NCBI RefSeq assembly: GCF_004362195.1
Contig: NZ_SNWG01000001.1
Location: forward strand, 186,001-250,000
DNA: 64,000 nt
Source of the DNA: Microbacterium sp. BK668
GTDB taxonomy: Bacteria; Actinomycetota; Actinomycetes; Actinomycetales; Microbacteriaceae
Direction: 5' to 3'
Part shown: positions 34,153-43,054 of the stretch, piece after piece
Layout: each line of letters starts with the position of its first letter
Numbering within the stretch: position 1 is the first letter of the stretch
The notes under the pieces: model-generated
What the model was told of the DNA's origin: nothing
The model's input: the letters and a program-made list of their open reading frames with translations, nothing else
Database searches by the model: none
Position numbers and translations under genes: made by a program

Positions 34153-34878
34153 ATGGCGGTTCCCCGGCTCTGGCTCGTGCGGCATGGCGAGAGCGTCGCG
34201 AACATCGCGGCGACCGACGCGGAGCGCGAAGGGCTCGAGCGCATACCGATCGACATCCGCGATGCCGACGTGCCGCTCTCCGAGACGGGTCGCGCCCAGG
34301 CCGAGGCCCTCGGCGTCTGGTGGCGCGCCCACCGCGACGCGATCGGGACCAGCTGGGTATCGCCCTACCGACGCGCGCGAGAGACGCTGCAGATCGCGCG
34401 CGGGGATGACGGACGCGGCGACCCCGCGATCATCGACGAGCGTCTGCGCGACCGCGAGCTCGGCGTCCTCGATCTCCTCACCCGTCGGGGGGTCGAGCGC
34501 CTGCACCCCGAGGAGGCCGAGCGCCGCCGCCACCTCGGCAAGTTCTACCACCGGCCGCCGGGAGGCGAGTCGTGGGCGGACGTCGCGCTGCGCCTGCGGT
34601 CGTTCCTGCGCGACGAGCAGCCGGCGTCCGAGAGCGGCGCCCTCATCGTCGCCCACGACGCCGTCGTCATGCTGATGCTCTACCTGCTGCTGCCGCTGCA
34701 GGAGGAGGCGCTTCTGGACTTCGCGGCCTCCCACACGGTCCTGAACGCGTCCGTCACCGAGCTCGTCCGCCGGGACGGCGGCTGGGAGCTCGCCGACTTC
34801 GCCGCCGTGGGCCACCTGCAGGTCGAGGGCGCGCCCGTCACCGTCCACCCCGGGAACCCCGATGTCGAACCCGAGTGA
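34153..34878 (+). CDS. Histidine phosphatase (phosphoglycerate-mutase-like)
   Basis: This 241-residue protein has the catalytic RHG motif (LWLVRHGESVAN), DADVPLSETGRAQAEALG, the second catalytic region SPYRRARETLQ and the conserved late histidine in LIVAHDAVVMLMLY. The reaction is phosphoester hydrolysis through a phosphohistidine, but the substrate is unknown. Its end overlaps the nnrD start by 17 bases, pointing to a joint transcript. Confidence 0.88.
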   Translation: MAVPRLWLVRHGESVANIAATDAEREGLERIPIDIRDADVPLSETGRAQAEALGVWWRAHRDAIGTSWVSPYRRARETLQIARGDDGRGDPAIIDERLRDRELGVLDLLTRRGVERLHPEEAERRRHLGKFYHRPPGGESWADVALRLRSFLRDEQPASESGALIVAHDAVVMLMLYLLLPLQEEALLDFAASHTVLNASVTELVRRDGGWELADFAAVGHLQVEGAPVTVHPGNPDVEPE

Positions 34879-35710
34879 GGTCGACGTCACGCCCGGCCTC
34901 CTGCGCAGCTGGGGCCTTCCCGATCCCGGCGAGTCGAAGAAGTCTCGCGGCGAGGTCGTGGTCGTCGGCGGATCCCGCCGGTCGCCGGGCGCCGTGTTCC
35001 TCGCGGGCGAGGCGGCGCTCCGCGTCGGCGCGGGCCGCCTCGCCGTCGTGGTGCCTGCGTCGGTGGACGCGCAGCTGAGCGTGGTGATGCCCGAGGCGGC
35101 CGTCCATTCGCTGCCGGAGGACGCGGACGCGCCCCTGCCGGACGGTCCGCGGTCGTCGATCGAATCGGCGGACGCGGTGCTCGTGGGGCCGGGGTTCGAC
35201 GATCCCGACGAGACCCGATCGACCCTCCTGGCCGTCGCCGAGCTCGACGTCGAGTGCCTCGTCCTGGACGCCTTCGCGCTCGGCATCCTTCCTCGCGTGG
35301 ACCGCAGCCGCCTTCCGGCCGGACTGATCCTCAACCCGAATCGCGAGGAGGCGGCGATCCTCGCCGACCGCGATCCGGGCGACGAGTCGGACCTCGTCGA
35401 GATCGCCCAGCGCTACGACGCGGTCGTCAACTGCTACGGGCGCGTCGTTACGCCCACCGGCGAGACCTGGGTCGTTCCGCACGGCGGGCCGGGGCTCGGC
35501 ACCTCCGGCAGCGGCGACGTGCTCGCCGGCGCGATCGCGGGGTTCGCGGCACGGGGAGTGCCCCTGGCCCAGGCGGCGGTCTGGGGCAGCTGGGCTCACG
35601 CGCGTGCCGGCGACCGCCTGACCGACGAGGTCGGGATCGGCTTCCTCGCGCGGGACATTCCCCCCGAGCTCACCCGCGCGATCCGCGAGATCACGCGGAA
35701 GGAGGGATGA
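34862..35710 (+). CDS. nnrD: ADP/ATP-dependent NAD(P)H-hydrate dehydratase
   Basis: This 282-residue ribokinase-like enzyme repairs damaged NAD(P)H hydrates. Diagnostic segments are GEVVVVGGSRRSPGAVFLAGEAALR, ILNPNREEAAIL (the NPxExx motif) and GLGTSGSGDVLAGAIAGFAARG with the catalytic Asp. It has only the dehydratase (CARKD) domain; the NnrE epimerase half, fused in many bacteria, is absent. It overlaps the preceding phosphatase gene by 17 bases and is followed three bases later by an alpha/beta-hydrolase gene. Confidence 0.92.
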   Translation: MSNPSEVDVTPGLLRSWGLPDPGESKKSRGEVVVVGGSRRSPGAVFLAGEAALRVGAGRLAVVVPASVDAQLSVVMPEAAVHSLPEDADAPLPDGPRSSIESADAVLVGPGFDDPDETRSTLLAVAELDVECLVLDAFALGILPRVDRSRLPAGLILNPNREEAAILADRDPGDESDLVEIAQRYDAVVNCYGRVVTPTGETWVVPHGGPGLGTSGSGDVLAGAIAGFAARGVPLAQAAVWGSWAHARAGDRLTDEVGIGFLARDIPPELTRAIREITRKEG

Positions 35711-35713
35711 CGG

Positions 35714-36478
35714 ATGCCGATCCCGCAGCGGCGGCTCGCCGTCGGCCCCCTCGTGTTCGGCGTCGTCGAGAGCCCCGGCCCCGAGGGAAGCAGCCGCCCG
35801 CCGGTCGTGCTCGTCCACGGGATCGGGATGTCCCACCGCTACCTCTCGAAGCTGCACGCGCTCCTCGCGGCGGAGGGTCGCGTCTTCTCGATCGACCTGC
35901 CCGGCTTCGGCGGACTCCCCAAGCCGCCGCACGACGTCGACGTGCCGGCGATGGCGTCGGGGCTCGCGGACGTCGTGGCCTCGCTCGACGCCGGCCCGGT
36001 CGTGCTGATCGGGCAGTCGATGGGCTGCCAGTGGGTCGTGGAGCTCGCCGTGCAGCGCCCCGACCTCGTCGCCCAGGTCGTCACGATCGGACCCGTCGTC
36101 GATGCCGGGCATCGGTCCGTGCTCGCTCAGACGGCGGCGCTCGCGGTCGACTCGCTCCGCGAGCCGCCGAACGTGAACGCGCTGGTGCTGACGGACTACA
36201 TCCGCTGCGGCATCCCGTGGTACCTGACGCAGCTGCGCCACATGGTCGGCTACCCCATCGAGGAGCGCGTGGCCGTACTGCCGGTGCCGCTGCTCATCGT
36301 GCGCGGCGGACGCGACCCGATCGCGGGCGAGGAGTGGTGTCGAGAGCTCCGCGACCGGGCCGGGAGCGCCCGCCTCGTCGTGATCCCGGGGCATCCCCAT
36401 AACGTGCAGCAATCCGCGCCGCGGGCGACGTTCTCCGCCCTGGAGGCACTCGTGACGCAGGTGGGCACCGAGCGCTGA
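35714..36478 (+). CDS. Alpha/beta-hydrolase
   Basis: This 254-residue protein has the oxyanion segment VVLVHGIGMSHRYL, the nucleophile elbow IGQSMGCQWV (Gly-x-Ser-x-Gly), an acid near IVRGGRDPIAG and the catalytic His in IPGHPHNVQ. No signal peptide is present. It could be an esterase, epoxide hydrolase or haloperoxidase-type enzyme; the fold does not settle this. It is the last gene of the phosphatase-nnrD unit and ends six bases before the convergent VWA gene. Confidence 0.9.
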   Translation: MPIPQRRLAVGPLVFGVVESPGPEGSSRPPVVLVHGIGMSHRYLSKLHALLAAEGRVFSIDLPGFGGLPKPPHDVDVPAMASGLADVVASLDAGPVVLIGQSMGCQWVVELAVQRPDLVAQVVTIGPVVDAGHRSVLAQTAALAVDSLREPPNVNALVLTDYIRCGIPWYLTQLRHMVGYPIEERVAVLPVPLLIVRGGRDPIAGEEWCRELRDRAGSARLVVIPGHPHNVQQSAPRATFSALEALVTQVGTER

Positions 36479-36484
36479 CTCCGG

Positions 36485-38524
36485 TCACCACCACGCGCGC
36501 CCGCGCAGCATGTCGCCGAAGTCCTCGGGCGACCCTCGACCGGTGTGACGCGACCCCAGGTAGCTGTCGACGACGGCACGCCCGAGATCGTCGAGCTCAG
36601 GGGCGACGACCTGCCCGCCTGCGCGCCGGGCGAGCGCGTCGAGGAAGCGTGCGAGGCCGGGGTCGTCACCCAGCCGGAAGAAGGTCGTCTGCGCCCCGAG
36701 CCGGTGCGCGGTGTCGAGCTCCCGGACGGTCGCGGCGACCGTGCGCGCGTCGGGAGGGTAGGCGAACAGCACATGTCCGTCGGTCTCGAGGTGCGATGTC
36801 GGCTCGCCGTCGGTCACGACGAGGAGCACCGGCTGAGCCGTGGGGTGGCGGCGGAAGTGACGCTGCGCCAGGAGCAGGGCATGGTGAAGGTTGGTGCCCT
36901 TGTCCCAGACGGCGTCCTTCGCCGTGAGCTGCTCGATGTCGATCACCTCGGCGTGGCGGGCGAAGGCGATGAGCTGCAGACTGTCGCCGCGGAAGCGGGT
37001 CGAGATCAGGTGGTGGAGCGCCAGCGCGGTGCGCTTCATCGGCACCCAGCGGCCGTCCATCGCCATCGAGAAGGACGTGTCGACGAGCAGCGCGACGGCG
37101 GCCTGCGTGCGCTGCTCCGTCTCGACGACCTCGACGTCGCCGGTGGTCAGGCGCACGCCGGTCGAGGCATCCGCACCGTCGGCCACCGTTCGCAGGACGG
37201 CGTTCGACACGGTTCGGGGGATGTCCCAGGGCTCGGTGTCGCCGAACGCCCACTCCCGCGTCGCACCTGTGCGATCCCCCGCCGCCCCGGCGTTGCGCGT
37301 CTCACGCCGGCCGAGACGTCCCGACTGGCGCGTCGCGATGTCGCGCAGAAGGGCGCGGCCGAGCTGGCGCATCGCCCGCGGAGTGAGGCGGAGCGCTCCG
37401 TCGGACGCGCGCTGCAGCATCTCGCTGTCCTTCAGCTCCCGCTCGAGGTCGCGCAGGGTCCGCGCGCTCACGGCGGCGTCGTCGCCGAGCAGCCGTGCGA
37501 GCGCGTCCAGATCGATGTCGTCCATCCGCGCGCCGGGGTACATCTGGCTCAGCTGATCGGTGAGGGCGTCGAGGTCCGACAGGTCCTGCATGACGCCGGT
37601 CGCCTCGCCGAGACCCGTCGGCTCGTCTCCCGAGAAGGATGCCGAGCCCGTCCAGTCCTCGCCGGGCCGGAGCGAGCGCAGGTTGTCGTCCAGGCGCGAG
37701 AGCGACTGCATCAGTTCGGGTGACCCGAACGCCTGCGCAGCCAGGCTGAGAAGCTCGTCGCGCTGCTCGGGGGTCATCGAGTTGAGCATGCGCTGCGCGG
37801 CCGCCGAGCGCGCGGCCAGAGCATCCATCAGCTCATCGAGATTCTGCGGGCTCTCGGGGAACTGGTCGCCGTGCTTGCGCATGAACTCGTCGAAGTCGTC
37901 CTGCGTGTCCTCGCCGAGCCGTCGCTTCTCGAGAAGGTCGTTGAGGTCGCCCAGCATGTCGCGGATGGCCTGCCGGTCGGCGTCGGTGGCGTTCTCGAGC
38001 GCGTTCTTCATGCCGGCGAACCGCTGGTCCAGCAGCTCCCGGCCGAGGAGCTCCGTGATCCGCTCGTAGTCGGCGCGCGCCGCGGGGCTCTTCCAGTCGT
38101 AGTCGGCGAGCTCGTTGACGGCTGCCGCGGTGCTCCCGGGCAGGTTCTCCAGGCGCATCTCGGCGAACGCGCGATCGTCGTCGTCCAGTTCCACATCGTT
38201 CGCCAGACGCTTGCGCTCTTCGAGCACGGCGTGGTCGAGGAGCCTCCGGATCTCCTCCAGCGTGCCGTCGAGCCGGTGCCGGCGCAGCAGCTCCGCCCGT
38301 CGCTCGCGGACGCGCCGGGCGAGGTCGTCGAGGCCCTCGCGATCGCGATCGCCGCGGCGGAGGTACTCGCGCAGGGCGCGCTCGGCCGACGTGCCCGACA
38401 TGACGTCGTGCCCGATCGTCTCGAGGGCGGACTGCACCTCCACCGGCGGGGCGAGCGGGTCCCCGCCCGTGTAGCGACCGTATCGAGACCGGTGCGCCGA
38501 CGATCGGTGGAAGCTCCGCACCAT
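36485..38524 (-). CDS. VWA-domain protein, partner of MoxR-type ATPase
   Basis: This 679-residue protein has a long acidic, helical N-terminal two thirds (many Glu/Arg/Leu heptads, residues 40-400) and a C-terminal von Willebrand A domain with an intact metal site: VALLVDTSFSMAMDG (D-x-S-x-S), DKGTNLHHAL (Thr) and VVTDGEPTSH (Asp). It resembles the CobT/ChlD-like chelatase-associated VWA proteins. It sits 12 bases after the AAA+ gene, so the pair probably works as a chaperone-like complex that remodels a metalloprotein or complex. The target is unknown. Confidence 0.9.
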   Translation of the reverse strand: MVRSFHRSSAHRSRYGRYTGGDPLAPPVEVQSALETIGHDVMSGTSAERALREYLRRGDRDREGLDDLARRVRERRAELLRRHRLDGTLEEIRRLLDHAVLEERKRLANDVELDDDDRAFAEMRLENLPGSTAAAVNELADYDWKSPAARADYERITELLGRELLDQRFAGMKNALENATDADRQAIRDMLGDLNDLLEKRRLGEDTQDDFDEFMRKHGDQFPESPQNLDELMDALAARSAAAQRMLNSMTPEQRDELLSLAAQAFGSPELMQSLSRLDDNLRSLRPGEDWTGSASFSGDEPTGLGEATGVMQDLSDLDALTDQLSQMYPGARMDDIDLDALARLLGDDAAVSARTLRDLERELKDSEMLQRASDGALRLTPRAMRQLGRALLRDIATRQSGRLGRRETRNAGAAGDRTGATREWAFGDTEPWDIPRTVSNAVLRTVADGADASTGVRLTTGDVEVVETEQRTQAAVALLVDTSFSMAMDGRWVPMKRTALALHHLISTRFRGDSLQLIAFARHAEVIDIEQLTAKDAVWDKGTNLHHALLLAQRHFRRHPTAQPVLLVVTDGEPTSHLETDGHVLFAYPPDARTVAATVRELDTAHRLGAQTTFFRLGDDPGLARFLDALARRAGGQVVAPELDDLGRAVVDSYLGSRHTGRGSPEDFGDMLRGRAWW

Positions 38525-38536
38525 CAGGACGTCCCG

Positions 38537-39928
38537 CTATCCATAGACGGTCTCTCCTGCCGCGCTGTCCTTGCCGATCCGCCGCTCGAGATAGAGCGAC
38601 TCGAGGAGCAGCTCGAGCGCCCCGGCGCGTTCGCCGGGCGTGCGGGCGTCCAGCCGCTCGGCGACCTGGTCGTACAGGTCGGACTCGCCGAGCACCGGCA
38701 TCGCCGCGAGCACATCGGCGGCCGGCACCTGCTCGCCGGTCATGACGGTCGAGCCCTCGTGCAGCGCCTCCACGAGCACGCGCGAGTCCAGCCCCCGCAG
38801 ATGGGCGCGCGCGGTGTCGGCCACTGCCGTGCGCAGAAGGTGCTCCAGGATGGCGCGCTCCCGGCCCTCTTCGCCCGTCTCGAACTCGATCTTGCCTCCG
38901 AGCACCTCGACGGCCGTCTCGAGGTCGACCGGCCGGGCGACCGCGACGTCCTCGTGCTGACGCGTGGCCCGGTGCAGCGCCGCGGCGGCGATCGTCTCCG
39001 CGCCCGCGATCGAGAAGCGCGCGGACACGCCGGCGCGCTGGTCGACGGCGTCCGACTCGCGGAGGTTCCGGGTGAAACGCGCGAGCACCTCGAGGAGGTG
39101 GTCGGGGACGTCGGCGACGAGCCCGGCCTCCTGACGGATGACGGCGATCTCCTCGTCGATGGACTGCGGGTAGTGCGTGCGGATCTCGGCGCCGAAGCGG
39201 TCCTGCAGCGGCGTGATGATGCGGCCGCGATTGGTGTAGTCCTCGGGGTTGGCGGTGGCGACGACGAGGACGTCGAGGTCGAGCCGCAGCAGGTAGCCGC
39301 GGATCTGGATGTCGCGTTCCTCCATGACATTGAGGAGGGACACCTGGATGCGCTCGGCGAGGTCCGGCAGCTCGTTTATCGCGACGATACCGCGGTGGCT
39401 GCGCGGGACGAGCCCGTAGTGGATGGTCTCCGGGTCGCCGAGCGAGCGGCCCTCGGCGACCTTGATCGGGTCGACGTCTCCGATCAGGTCGGCGACGGAG
39501 GTGTCGGGCGTCGCGAGCTTCTCGGCGTAGCGCTCCGAGCGGTGCCGCCATGTGACAGGCAGGTCGTCGCCGAGCTCGCTCGCGCGCCGGAGGGACGCCG
39601 GCGTGACGGGGTGGAACGGGTGCTCGCCGAGCTCGGACCCCTCGATGACGGGGCTCCACTCGTCGAGCAGTCCGGGAATGCTGCGCAGCAGGCGCGTCTT
39701 GCCCTGACCACGCTCACCGAGCAGCACGATGTCGTGCCCCGCGAGGATCGCGCGCTCGAGCTGCGGGATGACGGTGGTGTCGAAGCCGTGGATGCCGGGC
39801 CACGGGTCTCGCCCCGCGGCCAGCGCGGCGAGAAGGTTCTCCCGAAGCTCGACGCGCAGCGGACGGAAGGTGTGCCCCGACGCGCGGAGCTGCCCGGTGG
39901 TGGCGATCGCGGACGGCGACGGTGTCAT
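38537..39928 (-). CDS. MoxR/magnesium-chelatase-I-like AAA+ ATPase
   Basis: This 463-residue ATPase has Walker A GERGQGKTRLL (residues about 72-82), a Walker B region IVAINELPDL (Asn-Glu instead of Asp-Glu), sensor 1 VVATANPEDYTNRGRIITPLQDRFG and an arginine-finger region. It is of the BchI/MoxR class, although no tetrapyrrole chelatase genes are near. The ATG at 39928 has no ribosome site but has TACTCT 13 bases upstream, so a leaderless transcript is likely; an extension to 40006 is possible. It is followed by its VWA partner. Confidence 0.9.
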   Translation of the reverse strand: MTPSPSAIATTGQLRASGHTFRPLRVELRENLLAALAAGRDPWPGIHGFDTTVIPQLERAILAGHDIVLLGERGQGKTRLLRSIPGLLDEWSPVIEGSELGEHPFHPVTPASLRRASELGDDLPVTWRHRSERYAEKLATPDTSVADLIGDVDPIKVAEGRSLGDPETIHYGLVPRSHRGIVAINELPDLAERIQVSLLNVMEERDIQIRGYLLRLDLDVLVVATANPEDYTNRGRIITPLQDRFGAEIRTHYPQSIDEEIAVIRQEAGLVADVPDHLLEVLARFTRNLRESDAVDQRAGVSARFSIAGAETIAAAALHRATRQHEDVAVARPVDLETAVEVLGGKIEFETGEEGRERAILEHLLRTAVADTARAHLRGLDSRVLVEALHEGSTVMTGEQVPAADVLAAMPVLGESDLYDQVAERLDARTPGERAGALELLLESLYLERRIGKDSAAGETVYG

Positions 39929-40077
39929 GACGAGAGAGTAGGTCGGTTCAGCGGGCGGAGGGGCCGGATCGGCGAGAAATGTTGCGCCGCGACCTGACGA
40001 GCGCACTGGCCCAACCGTCGCCGGGTCGGGATAATCGAGTCACGGGCACCGTCGCTCGGAAAGGGGTGTGGTGGAGG

Positions 40078-40419
40078 ATGCCCTATCGACGATTCGCAAC
40101 CCTGCAGGCGTGGGTCGAGGAGTTCACGCGGCTCGGCTATCCGCTGAAGGGGTCGATCCGCGTCATCCCGCAGGACGGTGAAGAGGGTGCCGACACGGGG
40201 CTCGTGGCGATGCGGCTGCTGGACTCCCCCACCGAGATCTACATCGAGCCTCCCGCGAAACCCGGTGCCGAGTGGACGATCACGTTCGAGCCCCGCGAGC
40301 AGGCCGTGCGCCTCGGCGCGTCCGCGGTGAAGGCTCTGGCGGGCGAGCTGGCGACGCTCTCGGCCCTCTGCGCATTCCTCCAGCAGAAGTCAGAGGAGCT
40401 GGTCGCCCGCACCCGCTGA
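40078..40419 (+). CDS. Small conserved-looking protein of unknown function
   Basis: This 113-residue soluble protein (MPYRRFATLQAWVEEFTRLG ... IYIEPPAKPGAEWTITF ... QQKSEELVARTR) looks like a mixed alpha/beta domain followed by a C-terminal helix. I do not recognise the family. GTG 40066 just upstream is an alternative start (GGAAAGGG precedes it closely). It lies between the AAA+ gene (divergent) and a LacI gene (convergent) and has no obvious partner. Confidence 0.6.
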   Translation: MPYRRFATLQAWVEEFTRLGYPLKGSIRVIPQDGEEGADTGLVAMRLLDSPTEIYIEPPAKPGAEWTITFEPREQAVRLGASAVKALAGELATLSALCAFLQQKSEELVARTR

Positions 40420-40431
40420 GCCTTGCCGCGG

Positions 40432-41448
40432 TCACTTGCCCGCGAGCGGGGGGGCGGTGGAGTCGCGCACGACCAGGCTCGTCGCCAGCTCGATGCGGGT
40501 CGGCTCCGGATCGGCGTCTTCGAGAAGCCGCAGGAGGAGCCGGGTGGCCTGCTCCGCCATCTCGCGGAGGGGCTGATGGATCGTCGTCAGCCGGGGACTT
40601 GCCAGCTCGGCGACGGGCAGGTCGTCGAACCCCACGACCGAGAGAGCTCCCGGCACGTCCACGCGCCGAGCGGCGGCGGCGTGCAGGACGCCGAGCGCCT
40701 GGATGTCGCTGCCGGCGAAGATCGCGGTCGGCGGGTCCGGCAGTGCCAGCAGCGCCGCAGCCTCCCGCTCACCGCTCGAGCGATCGAGCTCGCCGTAGCG
40801 GATCCACGCCGGATCGACCGGGAGCCGGGCCGCTCGCATGGCGGAGCGGTATCCGTCCAGCCGCGCGAGCGACGACATCACGTCCTCGGGCCCGGAGATC
40901 GCGGCGATCCGTCGGTGTCCCAGTCCGAGAAGATGCCGGGTCGCCTCGAGACCGCCCGCCCAGTTGGAGGCGCCGACGGAGGGGATGCCGGGAGCCGGAT
41001 CGCCCGCCGGGTCGATGACGACGAAAGGGATGCCGCGCGCTTCCAGCCTCTCGCGGCCCTCCGCCGGGATCCCTGCGAAGAGGAGGATGATGCCGGTGGG
41101 CCCGCGGCGGATCACCGACTCGAGCCACACGCTCGCCGGCGCGTGGCGGTCGCCGCTCACCGAGAGCGAGACCGCGAGTCCTCTCTCGGCTGCGGCCTCC
41201 CGGACCCCTTCGATGATCGCGAGCGCCCACTCGCCCTCGAGCTCGTGCAGGACCACTTCGATGTATTCGTGGCGCTTCCGGCTCTTGCGCCGCCGGTAGC
41301 CGCTCTTGCGGAGGTGCTCCTCGACGAGCTCCCGCGTCGCGGACGACACATCGGCGGCCCCGTTGAGCACCTTCGAGATCGTCGTCAATGAGACGCCGGT
41401 CTGGGAGGCGATCTCCTTGAGCGTCACCCGCTGGGCCCGCGTCGGCAT
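40432..41448 (-). CDS. LacI-family transcriptional regulator of the arabinofuranoside operon
   Basis: This 338-residue protein has an HTH (VTLKEIASQTGVSLTTISKVLN) and a sensor domain ending LVVRDSTAPPL. The hinge is unusual: GYRRRKSRKRHEYIEVV replaces the normal N-x-x-A-R-x-L hinge helix. It is the last gene of a reverse-strand operon running binding protein, two permeases, GH51, regulator. Palindromes TCTACAACGTTGTAGA at the operon promoter (46441) are plausible targets. A strong ribosome site (GGAAGGAGAAGG) precedes the ATG. Confidence 0.9.
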   Translation of the reverse strand: MPTRAQRVTLKEIASQTGVSLTTISKVLNGAADVSSATRELVEEHLRKSGYRRRKSRKRHEYIEVVLHELEGEWALAIIEGVREAAAERGLAVSLSVSGDRHAPASVWLESVIRRGPTGIILLFAGIPAEGRERLEARGIPFVVIDPAGDPAPGIPSVGASNWAGGLEATRHLLGLGHRRIAAISGPEDVMSSLARLDGYRSAMRAARLPVDPAWIRYGELDRSSGEREAAALLALPDPPTAIFAGSDIQALGVLHAAAARRVDVPGALSVVGFDDLPVAELASPRLTTIHQPLREMAEQATRLLLRLLEDADPEPTRIELATSLVVRDSTAPPLAGK

Positions 41449-41487
41449 CCTTCTCCTTCCTGGGTCCGCGCGGCGCGCGGACGTCGT

Positions 41488-42999
41488 TCAGTCGAGGGTG
41501 AGGACCGTCCACGAGCAGGGCGGGAGCGTCACGGACACCGTCCCCTCGGAGACCTCGACCGTGTCGTTGCCCGTCGGGCTCACGCGGTTCGGCTCGGCGA
41601 GGGTGTTCGCGGCGAAGATGTCGTCGTCGTGAAGCGATGACGCTCGCGCCGTCGTCACGGCACCCAGGGCGCGCGAGTCGATCTCGAGCGTCACGCTCTC
41701 GGAGAGGCTGCGATTGACCGCGAAGACCGTCGTGCCGCCCCGCTCGGGGTCGTGAGTCGCCACGGCGTCGACGACCGGCACCTCGCCGTAGCGGTCGGTG
41801 TCGTAGTGCGGGCTCTCGAGTTTGAGCTCCAGTGCCACTCCGCGGGCCAGCTGCGAGGTGAGCGAGAAGGGGTAGAACGTCGTCTGCCGCCACGCAGGCC
41901 CTCCCGGCTCGGTCATGATCGGAGCGATGACGTTGACCAGCTGCGCCAGGCTCGCCGAGGTGACCCGGTCGGCGTGCCGGATGAGCGAGATCAGCAGGCT
42001 GCCGAAGACGACGGCGTCGAGCACCGAGTACGAGTCCTCGAGCAGCCGGGGCGCGACCGGCCACTCGGTCACGTCGGTGATCTTGTCGACCTCGTTGTAG
42101 CGGACCTGATACCAGACGTTCCACTCGTCGAAGGAGATGTTGATCGTCTTCTCGCTGTCGCGCACCGCCTTCACATGATCGGCGGTGGCCACGACGGCTT
42201 CGATGAAGCGGTCCATGTCGACCGCGGATGCCAGGAAGCTGCCGTAGTCCTCGCCCACCGGCTCGTAGTACGCGTGGCACGAGATGTAGTCGACGCTGTC
42301 GTACGTCTCCTCGAGCACGACGCGCTCCCACTCGCCGAAGGTCGGCATCTGCGCGCCGGAGCTGCCGCACACGACGAGCTCGAGATCGGGATCCACCTGC
42401 CGCATCGCCCGCGCCGTCTTGGAGGCGAGCTGGGCGTACTCCTGGGCGGTGCTGTGGCCGAGCTGCCAGGGCCCGTCCATCTCGTTGCCGAGGCACCACA
42501 TCCGGATCCCGTGCGGTTCGGGGTGCCCGTTCGCGACGCGGCGATCCGACAGCTCCGTCCCCGAGCGCAGGTTGGCGTATTCGAGGACGTCCAGCGCCTC
42601 GAGCACGCCGCGAGTGCCGAGGTTCACGGCGTACATCAGCTCGCTGCCCACCTTCTCGAGCCACGTCGCGAACTCGTCCAGGCCGATCTCGTTGGTCTCC
42701 GTCGAGTGCCAGGCGAGGTCGAGCCGCCGCGGGCGCTTCTCGCGAGGGCCGACGCCGTCCTCCCAGCGGTACCCCGAGACGAAGTTGCCGCCGGGGTAGC
42801 GGATCGTCGAGACGCCCAGCTCTCGCACCAGCTCGATGACGTCCGTGCGGAAGCCGTTCTCGTCGGCGCACTCGTGGCCGGGCTCGTAGATGCCGTCGTA
42901 GACGCACCGGCCGAGGTGCTCGACGAACGACCCGAAGAGCCGGCGGTTGATGGGACCCACGGTGAAGTGCGGGTCGATGGTCAGGTGCGCTCGGATCAT
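41488..42999 (-). CDS. GH51 alpha-L-arabinofuranosidase
   Basis: This 503-residue enzyme removes terminal alpha-L-arabinofuranosyl residues from arabinan or arabinoxylan oligosaccharides. Signatures are NRRLFGSFVEHLGRCVYDGI, STIRYPGGNFVSGYRW, WCLGNEMDG (acid/base Glu173) and INISFDEWNVWY (nucleophile Glu292), followed by the C-terminal beta-sandwich. It has no signal peptide, so it acts on imported oligosaccharides. It is encoded between the ABC permeases and the LacI regulator, which ties uptake, hydrolysis and control together. Confidence 0.95.
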   Translation of the reverse strand: MIRAHLTIDPHFTVGPINRRLFGSFVEHLGRCVYDGIYEPGHECADENGFRTDVIELVRELGVSTIRYPGGNFVSGYRWEDGVGPREKRPRRLDLAWHSTETNEIGLDEFATWLEKVGSELMYAVNLGTRGVLEALDVLEYANLRSGTELSDRRVANGHPEPHGIRMWCLGNEMDGPWQLGHSTAQEYAQLASKTARAMRQVDPDLELVVCGSSGAQMPTFGEWERVVLEETYDSVDYISCHAYYEPVGEDYGSFLASAVDMDRFIEAVVATADHVKAVRDSEKTINISFDEWNVWYQVRYNEVDKITDVTEWPVAPRLLEDSYSVLDAVVFGSLLISLIRHADRVTSASLAQLVNVIAPIMTEPGGPAWRQTTFYPFSLTSQLARGVALELKLESPHYDTDRYGEVPVVDAVATHDPERGGTTVFAVNRSLSESVTLEIDSRALGAVTTARASSLHDDDIFAANTLAEPNRVSPTGNDTVEVSEGTVSVTLPPCSWTVLTLD

Positions 43000-43054
43000 G
43001 CTGATCTTCCAGAGGATGGTGGGGTGTTCTGAGGGTGCCGGAGAGGGGCCCGGG

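Noticed and set aside
36485..39928. Magnesium or cobalt chelatase for chlorophyll or B12 synthesis
   Set aside because: No ChlH/CobN subunit or tetrapyrrole gene is present; the pair fits the wider MoxR-VWA class.
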